DNA of 64,000 nucleotides. It comes from Alphaproteobacteria bacterium. GTDB lineage: Bacteria; Pseudomonadota; Alphaproteobacteria; Micropepsales; Micropepsaceae. A program made the position numbers and the translations under genes. Shown here in pieces: positions 58,391 through 64,000 of the stretch. Within the stretch, counting starts at the first letter, position 1. The number at the start of each line of letters is the position of its first letter. The notes below the pieces were generated by a model. The model ran no database searches. It saw only the letters and a list, made by a program, of their open reading frames with translations, and was not told the origin of the DNA. Where the stretch lies: contig JAJPHG010000031.1 of NCBI GenBank assembly GCA_021325375.1, positions 62,001 to 126,000 on the forward strand. The letters are read 5' to 3'.

Positions 58391-59359
58391 TCAATCCGGT
58401 GTGGACCGGCCGCTCGCGATCCAGTCGAGCACGTCGGTCCACACCGTTTTTCCGTCCAGATCGCGCAGCAGCATGTGATAGCCGTGCTCGTAACGGTGGA
58501 CGCGCGCGCGCTTGTCGAGAGCCGCGATCACCGCCTCGGTCGGCTGCTTCGGGATGATCTGATCGTTCGCGCCGTAGAGGAAAAGGATCGGCGGTGTCTG
58601 CGGCGACAGCTTCTCCGGCGCATGGCGCGCCTCGTCCATCAGGTTGACGAGCCCATAGACCGCGTCGGCGCGCGTCTGATGCTGGAACAGCGGATCGCGC
58701 GATAGTTTCCTCAGCATCTCGATATTGTCGGACGGCCAGATCTTGAGCCCCTTGCCCGACAGCGTGAGCCACGGCATCGCACGCGCCGTCGCCCACAGCG
58801 CGACGCGGTAGGACAGCGGCATGTCGTTGCGCGACCACACCGCGGGCGCGACCAGGATGATGCCGTCGGCGCGCGGCGGGCGCCCGCTCGCGAGCGCGCT
58901 CAAGACCACCGCGCCGCCCATGCTCTCGCCCATCACGTAGACCGGCACGTGCGGATATTTCGCGCGCGCCGCGTCGACGAAATCGTCGAGATCGCCGCGC
59001 AAAGCATCGGCGCCGGGCCAGATCCCCGGGTTCGGCGACCGGCCGAAGCCGCGCTGGTCGTAGGCCAGGGTCGTGATGCCGTGGTCGGCCCACCATGCGC
59101 CCGGCATGTCGAAGGCGTTCGAGTAGTCGCTCATGCCGTGCAGCGCCACGATCACCGCGATAGGCGCCGGCGCATCCCAATGGCGCGTCGGCAGCTTGAG
59201 ACCGTCGCGGGTGACGAACGCCTCGCGCTCGATCGTGGGCGTGGCGTTCTCGATGCCCTTCTGCGCCAATTGCGGCGCGCAGGCGCCGAGCAGGCTCACG
59301 AGCGCAAGACACGCCGCACGCGCCGCCTGAGAACGGGAAGCAGTTCCGCTTCGAACCAT
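58391..59359 (-). CDS. Lipoprotein alpha/beta hydrolase (lysophospholipase-like)
   Basis: This 322-aa protein has a lipoprotein signal with an LLGAC lipobox near residue 28, so it is probably anchored in a membrane. The hydrolase domain starts with an IVALHGMSDYSNAF oxyanion loop; the nucleophile Ser is in VMGESMGGAV, and the acid and His follow in the C-terminal third (GANDQIIPK, YEHGYHMLL). Relatives remove acyl chains from monoacylglycerols or lysophospholipids. The ATG at 59359 overlaps the end of the glycosylase gene by 64 bases, more than usual, but the lipobox needs it. Confidence 0.82.
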   Translation of the reverse strand: MVRSGTASRSQAARAACLALVSLLGACAPQLAQKGIENATPTIEREAFVTRDGLKLPTRHWDAPAPIAVIVALHGMSDYSNAFDMPGAWWADHGITTLAYDQRGFGRSPNPGIWPGADALRGDLDDFVDAARAKYPHVPVYVMGESMGGAVVLSALASGRPPRADGIILVAPAVWSRNDMPLSYRVALWATARAMPWLTLSGKGLKIWPSDNIEMLRKLSRDPLFQHQTRADAVYGLVNLMDEARHAPEKLSPQTPPILFLYGANDQIIPKQPTEAVIAALDKRARVHRYEHGYHMLLRDLDGKTVWTDVLDWIASGRSTPD

Positions 59360-59886
59360 GGATTCTTCTTGAGCCAGCCGGTGTTGCGCCAGGAGGGATG
59401 CGGCAGGGCAATATAGCGCGGCGCGGTGTCGCGCCAAGCCCTGACCGTCTCGGTCATGCTCGCTTTTACCTTGTCGCCCAGATGCCAGGCCTGCGCATAG
59501 CTGCCGACCAGAAGCGTGAGATCGAACTGCGGCAGTGCGTCGAACAGGCGCTCGCGCCAATGTTCCGCGCATCGGCGCGGCGGCGGCTTGTCGCTGCCAT
59601 CGGCGTCATAGCCCGGAAAGCAGAACGCCATGCCCACGACGGCGATCCGCGAGACGTCGTAGAACGTCTCGCGGTCCACGCCCATCCATTCGCGCAAGCG
59701 CTCGCCCGAGCGGTCGTTGAACGACAGTCCCGTCTCATGCGCCCGCATCCCCGGCGCCTGGCCCACGATGCACAGCCGCGCCGAAGTGCTGGCGCGCAGA
59801 ACGGGGCGCGGCTCGAGGAACTTCTCGCAGATCCGGCAGGCACGGATTTCGGCGAGAAGACTCGAAAGGTCAGTCCTTTCCGTCAT
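59296..59886 (-). CDS. Uracil-DNA glycosylase family protein
   Basis: This 196-aa protein has the family's catalytic GQAPG motif (VGQAPGMRAHE) and the downstream HPS motif (LPHPSWRNTGW), with CRICEKFL near the N-terminus. It is a COG1573-type enzyme that removes uracil from DNA; residues between the motifs (NDRSGERLREWMG) match. I chose the ATG at 59886. It overlaps the small gene upstream by 17 bases and the hydrolase downstream by 64, in one operon with the acyl-CoA dehydrogenase. Not all four Cys of Fe-S glycosylases are obvious. Confidence 0.8.
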   Translation of the reverse strand: MTERTDLSSLLAEIRACRICEKFLEPRPVLRASTSARLCIVGQAPGMRAHETGLSFNDRSGERLREWMGVDRETFYDVSRIAVVGMAFCFPGYDADGSDKPPPRRCAEHWRERLFDALPQFDLTLLVGSYAQAWHLGDKVKASMTETVRAWRDTAPRYIALPHPSWRNTGWLKKNPWFEAELLPVLRRRVRRVLRS

Positions 59887-60229
59887 CGAACGGCCAGTCG
59901 ACATCCCTGTTCTTCGCCTTCAGGGCAGCTATCGCTTCATCGGGCGTATTGCCGACGCCGACCCACTTTGGTGGATCACACCAAAAATTATCGGCACCTG
60001 TATCGCTTCCCCACGGGTTCGACTCGGTCTCGATGTCGCCTTCGTAGTTCAACATCTTCAACGCGGCTTCGCCCATTCTGCCTCTTGAGAAACCCGCGAC
60101 GGCTATCCATCGGCCTCCAGAGTAGACCCCGCCGTAGCGGTCGCTGATGACGGCGATCGGATAGGCCCAGGCTTCGAACCTTTCGTCCCAAGGAACGTTG
60201 CGCCAGTGTTCCATCGATATTTGCGTCAT
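59870..60229 (-). CDS. Hypothetical small protein
   Basis: This 119-aa protein is unrecognised. It is Trp/Gly-rich (HWRNVPWDERFEAW, WIAVAGFSRGRMGEAALKML) and has no membrane segment or signal. The tail 'DEAIAALKAKNRDVDWPF' is typical of small phage-like or housekeeping proteins of unknown role. It starts with an ATGA overlap on the acyl-CoA dehydrogenase gene and overlaps the glycosylase gene downstream, so it is cotranscribed. Confidence 0.65.
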   Translation of the reverse strand: MTQISMEHWRNVPWDERFEAWAYPIAVISDRYGGVYSGGRWIAVAGFSRGRMGEAALKMLNYEGDIETESNPWGSDTGADNFWCDPPKWVGVGNTPDEAIAALKAKNRDVDWPFDDGKD

Positions 60230-61374
60230 GTATCACCTCTCAGCATGCTGCGGGCGATGACGAGCTGCTGGACCTGGCTCGTGCCCTCATAGATGCGGAA
60301 GATGCGCACGTCGCGGTAGAAGCGCTCGATGCCGTAATCGGCCACGTAGCCGGCGCCGCCGAAGATCTGCACCGCGCGGTCGGCGACGCGGCCGACCATC
60401 TCGGAGGCGTAGTACTTGGCGCAGGCCGATTCCATCGTGACATTCTGGCCCGCGTCGCGCCTCTTCGCGGCGTCGAGAACCATGCAGCGCGCGGCGTAGG
60501 CCTCCGTGCGCGAATCCGCGAGCATCGCCTGGATGAGCTGGAACTCGCCGATCTTCTGGCCGAACTGCTCGCGCTCGCGCGCATAAGCGACCGCCTCGCC
60601 GATCAGCCGCTCCGCGACGCCGACGCAGACACCGGAGATGTGCAACCGCCCGCGGTCGAGAACCTGCATCGCGAGCTTGAAGCCCTCGCCTTCCGTGCCG
60701 AGACGCAGATGCGCCGGCACGCGCGCGTCCTCGAACACGACGTCGCAGATATGCGCGCCCTGCTGGCCCATCTTCTTCTCGGGCTTGCCCACATGGATGC
60801 CCGGCGTGGAAGCGGGCACGATGAAGGCGGAGATGCCGCCCGCGCCCTTGCGCGACGGATCGCTGCGCGCCATCAGCGTGAACATGCCGGCGCGGTTGGC
60901 GTTGGTGATGAAGCGCTTGGTGCCGTTGACGACATAGTGGTCGCCGCTACGGATCGCGGTCGTCTTGAGCGAGGCCGCGTCGGAGCCCGCGCCCGGCTCG
61001 GTCAGGCAGAAGCTCGACACGATCTCGCCGCTCGCGAGCTTGGGCAGCCATTCGCGCTTCTGCGCCTCGGTGCCGAACATCACCACGCCCTGGCTGCCGA
61101 TGCCGACATTGGTGCCGATGACGGAGCGGAAAGCGGGCGAGGTGTGGCCGAGTTCCATCGCCACCAGCACTTCTTCCTCCATGGAGAGCCCGAGCCCGCC
61201 ATATTCCTCCGGGATGGAGATGCCGAAGAGGCCGAGCACGCGCATCCCGGCCACGATCTCGTCCGGCACGCGATCCTCCTCGGCGACCTTCGCCTCCAGC
61301 GGCACGCAGGTCTCGCGCACGAAGCGGCGCACGGTGTCGATCAGCTGCTGACGGGTCTCGAGATCGAGCGGCAT
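60226..61374 (-). CDS. Acyl-CoA dehydrogenase
   Basis: This 382-aa flavoprotein oxidises acyl-CoA thioesters to enoyl-CoA and passes electrons to ETF. It has the signature TEPGAGSDAASLKTTA, the helical C-terminal domain, and the FAD/substrate turn RIYEGTSQVQQ with the catalytic Glu near residue 361. Length is typical. It is the first gene of an overlapping four-gene run. Other beta-oxidation genes are absent here, so chain-length preference cannot be judged. Confidence 0.93.
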   Translation of the reverse strand: MPLDLETRQQLIDTVRRFVRETCVPLEAKVAEEDRVPDEIVAGMRVLGLFGISIPEEYGGLGLSMEEEVLVAMELGHTSPAFRSVIGTNVGIGSQGVVMFGTEAQKREWLPKLASGEIVSSFCLTEPGAGSDAASLKTTAIRSGDHYVVNGTKRFITNANRAGMFTLMARSDPSRKGAGGISAFIVPASTPGIHVGKPEKKMGQQGAHICDVVFEDARVPAHLRLGTEGEGFKLAMQVLDRGRLHISGVCVGVAERLIGEAVAYAREREQFGQKIGEFQLIQAMLADSRTEAYAARCMVLDAAKRRDAGQNVTMESACAKYYASEMVGRVADRAVQIFGGAGYVADYGIERFYRDVRIFRIYEGTSQVQQLVIARSMLRGDT

Positions 61375-61496
61375 TGCTTGCTCCCACTATTGCGAAACGA
61401 CACTAGCGCATTCACGGCTTCGTGCTTCAACGGAACGTTACTTCTACTGTCGCGAGATGTGTGGAAAATTCAATCATTCATGGATGGAGGCGCAAG
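61375..61496. promoter_or_regulatory. Presumed promoter region of the microprotein array
   Basis: This divergent gap separates the acyl-CoA dehydrogenase start from the first microprotein. I see no strong sigma70 boxes. A GGAGG at 61486-61490 is the ribosome binding site of the first gene. A GGAAC at 61432-61436 followed 16 bases later by CGAG only weakly resembles a general-stress (EcfG) promoter. Confidence 0.35.
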
Positions 61497-61568
61497 ATGT
61501 TCGCGAGATTTCTGCAGTTCATCACCGGCGGTGACAAGGGCCTCGGCGTCGATCCGAACGGAGGCTGA
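61497..61568 (+). CDS. Tandem microprotein 1 of 7
   Basis: This 23-aa peptide starts MFARFLQFIT, a short hydrophobic/amphipathic stretch, and ends GVDPNGG. It follows GGAGG six bases upstream. Its last two codons (GGA GGC) and the TGA create the ribosome binding site of gene 2. It differs from the others by Phe in place of the usual Leu-x-Trp start. Function unknown. Confidence 0.75.
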   Translation: MFARFLQFITGGDKGLGVDPNGG

Positions 61569-61569
61569 G

Positions 61570-61638
61570 ATGCTTCACTGGGTGATTTTCCTGATCACGG
61601 GAACCGACAACGGTTCCTGTGTCGATCCCGACGGTTGA
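61570..61638 (+). CDS. Tandem microprotein 2 of 7
   Basis: This 22-aa peptide starts MLHWVIFLITGTD and ends CVDPDG. The ATG is one base after the stop of gene 1 (TGA-G-ATG), with GGAGG 5 bases upstream. One Cys precedes the DPDG motif. It lacks the terminal Gly-Gly, and the next ribosome binding site lies after its stop instead. Function unknown. Confidence 0.78.
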   Translation: MLHWVIFLITGTDNGSCVDPDG

Positions 61639-61649
61639 TGGAGGCGGCA

Positions 61650-61748
61650 TTGCTTCGATGGCTCCTGATTTTCTTCGGCCTCGACCAAGGTCCGGCGACC
61701 GACCCCGACGGCGATCGCGGCGCCGGGCTGGACGCGAACGGAGGATGA
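61650..61748 (+). CDS. Tandem microprotein 3 of 7
   Basis: This 32-aa peptide starts MLRWLLIFFGLDQG when read from TTG at 61650, which has GGAGG exactly 5 bases upstream like its neighbours. An in-frame ATG at 61638, overlapping the previous stop, would add four residues. The tail holds two motifs, TDPDG and LDANGG, so the conserved end is duplicated. Function unknown. Confidence 0.72.
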   Translation: MLRWLLIFFGLDQGPATDPDGDRGAGLDANGG

Positions 61749-61749
61749 G

Positions 61750-61827
61750 ATGCTGAACTGGATTTTCCGAATCGTCTTCGACGACGAAGGCCCGGGCCTG
61801 TGCCCGCATGGCGGACACGGAGGCTGA
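61750..61827 (+). CDS. Tandem microprotein 4 of 7
   Basis: This 25-aa peptide starts MLNWIFRIVFDDEG and ends LCPHGGHGG. The conserved DP is replaced by CP in this copy. The junction with gene 3 is GGAGGATGAGATG. Function unknown. Confidence 0.75.
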   Translation: MLNWIFRIVFDDEGPGLCPHGGHGG

Positions 61828-61828
61828 G

Positions 61829-61933
61829 ATGCTGAGATGGATCTTGGCGCTGCTCGGCTTCGACGCCGGTTGCGGCATCGACCCGAACGGCTGCCGCCCC
61901 GGCGGCTCCTTCATCGACCCCCTTGGAGGCTGA
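61829..61933 (+). CDS. Tandem microprotein 5 of 7
   Basis: This 34-aa peptide, the longest, starts MLRWILALLGFDAG. The tail has two motifs, IDPNG and IDPLGG, separated by a Cys/Gly/Pro segment, as in gene 3. Two Cys are present. The junction with gene 4 is GGAGGCTGAGATG. Function unknown. Confidence 0.78.
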   Translation: MLRWILALLGFDAGCGIDPNGCRPGGSFIDPLGG

Positions 61934-61934
61934 G

Positions 61935-62015
61935 ATGCTGAAGCGTCTGTTCCTGCTGCTTTTCGGCGGCGATCAAGGACCGACCGTCGACCCGAACGGC
62001 GGACATGGGGGCTGA
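61935..62015 (+). CDS. Tandem microprotein 6 of 7
   Basis: This 26-aa peptide starts MLKRLFLLLFGGDQG and ends TVDPNGGHGG. Arg replaces the Trp usual at position 4. The HGG end matches gene 4. The junction with gene 5 is GGAGGCTGAGATG. Function unknown. Confidence 0.78.
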   Translation: MLKRLFLLLFGGDQGPTVDPNGGHGG

Positions 62016-62016
62016 G

Positions 62017-62085
62017 ATGCTGGAATGGCTTTTGTCTCTGTTGCTCGATACCGATGCGGGTCCGAGGATCGATCCCGAGGGCTGA
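62017..62085 (+). CDS. Tandem microprotein 7 of 7
   Basis: This 22-aa peptide starts MLEWLLSLLLDTDAG and ends RIDPEG, without terminal Gly-Gly; no gene follows that would need the ribosome binding site. The preceding junction is GGGGGCTGAGATG. Its stop is 3 bases from the convergent PAS gene's stop. Function unknown. Confidence 0.78.
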   Translation: MLEWLLSLLLDTDAGPRIDPEG

Positions 62086-62088
62086 AGC

Positions 62089-62643
62089 TCACTCGATCGG
62101 GAATTCGCCGCGCGAGACATAGATGCCCGCGACAAGGACGTGATCGACGGTCTCGCTGCCGGGACCGAGCGGGAAGAACGCGAGCTCGTGGTAGGAGAAT
62201 TTCGTGTCCGGCATGTCGCGGCCGATCCAGCCGCGATAGCCGAACGGATCGCGCCCCATGCGCACGCCCTCGTAGAAGATCTTCATGCCGTCGGCGAATT
62301 TTGGATGGGTGAGGCCGACCTCGGTCAGACGCATGGTGCGGAAATCCTCGCCATAGGCCTGGACCTGCACGTCGCCGACGATGCGGAACTCGTAATCTGC
62401 GCCGCCGTCGAGCACGCGCAGCAGGGTCACATGGCGCAACAGCCGCCCGAAATCGCGCGGCGCGATCGCCTCGCGCGTCGGGAACCGGCGGCCGCCCCTG
62501 AGCCTGCGCCACAGCGCGATGATCTGGCGCAACGTATCGCTCTCGACGTCGTCGATCGTGAGGATGCGCCCCGACGAATGGGCGGGGATATCGAGCTCGT
62601 CCGCCGGCGGCGGAGGCATGAGGTTCGCGGCTAGGCTGGCCAT
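62089..62643 (-). CDS. PAS-domain protein
   Basis: This 184-aa protein resembles the single-PAS family of alphaproteobacteria: an entry helix (LRQIIALWRRLRGGRRFPTRE), the DFGRLLRHVTLLRVLDGGADYEFRIVGD strand, and the closing KFSYHELAFFPLG and VAGIYVSR strands. No catalytic or DNA-binding domain follows, so it may sense and relay a signal. I chose the ATG at 62643; the frame open to 63657 is antisense to the next gene. It converges on the microprotein array with 3 bases between stops. Confidence 0.75.
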   Translation of the reverse strand: MASLAANLMPPPPADELDIPAHSSGRILTIDDVESDTLRQIIALWRRLRGGRRFPTREAIAPRDFGRLLRHVTLLRVLDGGADYEFRIVGDVQVQAYGEDFRTMRLTEVGLTHPKFADGMKIFYEGVRMGRDPFGYRGWIGRDMPDTKFSYHELAFFPLGPGSETVDHVLVAGIYVSRGEFPIE

Positions 62644-62730
62644 GGAGCGATTCTCGCGCGCAAATGTAAAGGAATTCGTAACCAGCGGATGCCGCTGGCG
62701 CCGCTCTTTTCCTGTGTCATATTGACCCTC

Positions 62731-63756
62731 ATGCGCCTCTCCGTGCTCGACCAATCGCCGATCCGCAAGGACGGCAACGCCGCCGATGCCGTGGCCGAGA
62801 CCATCGCGCTCGCCAAGGCCTGCGACGCGCTCGGCTATCACCGCTATTGGCTGGCCGAGCATCACAACAGCAATTCCTTCGCGGGCTCGTGTCCGGAGAT
62901 CCTCATCGGCCGTGTCGCATCGGAGACACGCCATCTGCGCGTGGGATCGGGCGGGGTGATGCTCACCCATTACAGTCCGCTCAAGGTCGCCGAGCAGTTC
63001 CGCATGCTGGAGGTGCTTTACCCCGGCCGCATCGATCTGGGGCTCGGCCGCGCACCGGGCACCGACCAGCGCACCGCCGCAGCGCTTCAGGCCGGTCCGC
63101 AAGGCTGGGGCATCGATGCGTTCCCGAGCCAGGTGCATCTGCTGCGCCAGTTCCTCGACGACGGCGCGGAGCGCGCGGCGCTGCCCGAGGGACATCCCTA
63201 TCGCGGCATCCACGCCATGCCGCGCGCGCCGTCGGGCGCGGGGCCGGAGCTTTGGATATTGGGCTCCGGCATCCACAGCGCGATCTATGCGGCCGAGTTC
63301 GGCATGCCGTTCAGCCACGCCTATTTCATCAGCTCGGAAGGAAGCGAGGACGCGATCGCGGCCTATCGCGAGCGTTTCAAGCCGAGCGCCGCCTGCGGCG
63401 CGCCCGCCGTGTCGCTCGGCGTCGCGGCGCTTGCCGCCGAGACCGAAGAGGAAGCGCGCGCATTGGCGGCCTCGCGCAACCTCTGGGTCGTGCGTCTGCT
63501 CAGCGGACGGCCGATCCCCTTCCCGCCGCCGGACGAGGCGCGTGATTATCCGTTCACGGAGCAAGAGCGCGCACTGCTGCGCTCGGTCGAGCGCCGCTCC
63601 ATCGTGGGAACGCCGGTGCAGGTCCGCGATGGGCTGATGACGCTCGCGCAGGCGCACGGCGCGGAAGAGTTGGTCGTGGTGACCATCACCTACGACTACG
63701 CCTCGCGGCTTCGATCCTATGAGTTGCTGGCGGACGCGTTCGGACTTGGAGGTTGA
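62731..63756 (+). CDS. Luciferase-like monooxygenase (LLM class, MsnO8 type)
   Basis: This 341-aa flavin-dependent enzyme has the TIM-barrel signature of luciferase-like proteins: LAEHHNSNSFAGSCPEILIG, GSGGVMLTHYSPLKVAEQF, and the family's RIDLGLGRAPGTDQRT. C-terminal residues match the MsnO8 subgroup. It probably uses reduced FMN from a separate reductase; its substrate is unknown. The ATG at 62731 gives the conserved LSVLDQSPI start. It is divergent from the PAS gene. Confidence 0.88.
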   Translation: MRLSVLDQSPIRKDGNAADAVAETIALAKACDALGYHRYWLAEHHNSNSFAGSCPEILIGRVASETRHLRVGSGGVMLTHYSPLKVAEQFRMLEVLYPGRIDLGLGRAPGTDQRTAAALQAGPQGWGIDAFPSQVHLLRQFLDDGAERAALPEGHPYRGIHAMPRAPSGAGPELWILGSGIHSAIYAAEFGMPFSHAYFISSEGSEDAIAAYRERFKPSAACGAPAVSLGVAALAAETEEEARALAASRNLWVVRLLSGRPIPFPPPDEARDYPFTEQERALLRSVERRSIVGTPVQVRDGLMTLAQAHGAEELVVVTITYDYASRLRSYELLADAFGLGG

Positions 63757-63770
63757 GCCCTATCGGATGG

Positions 63771-63875
63771 GTCATCCTTCGAGGCTCGCTACGCTCGCAC
63801 CTCAGGATGACGAGCGCTTTTTATCAGTAGACACGTCACCCTGAGGTGCCCGCGAAGCGGGCCTCGAAGGGCGAC
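63771..63875. repeat. REP-like element pair (GTCATCCT family)
   Basis: Two inverted units, 63771-63811 (GTCATCCTTCGAGGC...CTCAGGATGAC) and 63835-63875 (GTCACCCTGAGGTGC...CGAAGGGCGAC), match the pair at 57411-57518. It lies in a convergent gap. Confidence 0.78.
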
Positions 63876-63904
63876 GTGGCGTTTCGACGTCGCTGCATCG
63901 CGCT

Positions 63905-64000
63905 CTAACGCCAATACGCCACCATGAGGAACAGCAGCGCGTATTCGGTGACGTCGCTGACGTTGTGGCCGACGATGGGCGCGAGCACGCTTTTCGACTT
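63905..64000 (-). CDS. C-terminal end of a gene cut by the window edge
   Basis: The minus strand reads APIVGHNVSDVTEYALLFLMVAYWR and stops at TAG (63907-63905). The hydrophobic end suggests a membrane protein. Only 31 codons are visible, so no family can be named. Confidence 0.5.
   Translation of the reverse strand, partial: KSKSVLAPIVGHNVSDVTEYALLFLMVAYWR

Noticed and set aside
61375..61496. EcfG general-stress promoter of the microprotein array
   Set aside because: The GGAAC is followed by CGAG instead of CGTT, too weak to call.
61497..62085. Microproteins as calcium-binding EF-hand or RTX repeats
   Set aside because: DPDG/DPNG tails resemble part of a calcium loop, but the required spacing of acidic ligands is missing.
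62089..63657. 522-codon version of the PAS protein
   Set aside because: The extra part is antisense to the luciferase-like gene; the family start fits 62643.
57411..63875. CRISPR array
   Set aside because: The repeats are palindromic REP units in pairs with no regular spacers.

Overview
The window looks like a high-GC alphaproteobacterial chromosome. Supporting signs are several Tat-type signal peptides, an imelysin/di-heme iron operon, a small cationic protein beside an IB-type topoisomerase, and GTCAT-type REP hairpins. A Rhizomicrobium/Caulobacter-like host is a guess. The left 42 kb is a mosaic accessory region whose defence genes look less GC-rich than their surroundings. The right 22 kb looks like ordinary chromosome.

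Region 1 (1-7.6 kb) is a defence cluster. It holds a DISARM-like operon: a DrmA helicase cut by the window edge and carrying a one-base frameshift, a DrmB/DUF1998 protein and a short N6-adenine methylase. An AbiEi/AbiEii toxin-antitoxin pair follows on the other strand, with a strong palindromic operator. Region 2 (7.7-13.3 kb) has a divergent pair of large orphans: a membrane-anchored Cys-rich protein and a STAND-like ATPase/TPR protein. Region 3 (13.3-18.6 kb) is a compact restriction-modification-like operon (HTH protein, 1027-aa Eco57I-type methylase, PD-(D/E)XK nuclease). Decayed IS66-type accessory genes lie on both sides, and a serine-recombinase tail lies just beyond. Region 4 (18.7-37.6 kb) is a Tc toxin locus: a very long TcA (3577 aa), a small unknown protein, and a TcB-TcC fusion ending in a heptad-repeat linker and an unrecognised C-terminal toxin domain. 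Region 5 (37.6-38.5 kb) has no gene but carries a cluster of TTCCCTGTTA repeats.

Region 6 (38.5-47 kb) has a hybrid-free sensor kinase, a flavin amine oxidase, a DUF6496-like protein, topoisomerase IB, a hemerythrin protein, a GFA-like protein and a secreted phosphoesterase. Region 7 (47-53 kb) is a five-gene, fully overlapping iron-handling operon (imelysin, multicopper oxidase, di-heme oxidoreductase, second imelysin, DUF1513). Region 8 (53-61.4 kb) has a methyltransferase, an S9 peptidase, a Rieske oxygenase, a secreted Gly/Tyr-rich protein, and a run from acyl-CoA dehydrogenase to a lipoprotein hydrolase. The end of the window has a PAS protein, a luciferase-like monooxygenase and the tail of one more gene.

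The most unusual object is at 61,497-62,085. Seven tandem microprotein genes of 22-34 codons share one plan: a Met-Leu-x-Trp start, a short hydrophobic helix, and a Gly/Asp tail ending in Asp-Pro-Asn/Asp-Gly. They are joined by a near-identical 13-base junction in which the Gly-Gly codons of one gene form the ribosome binding site of the next. I know of no described family that matches.
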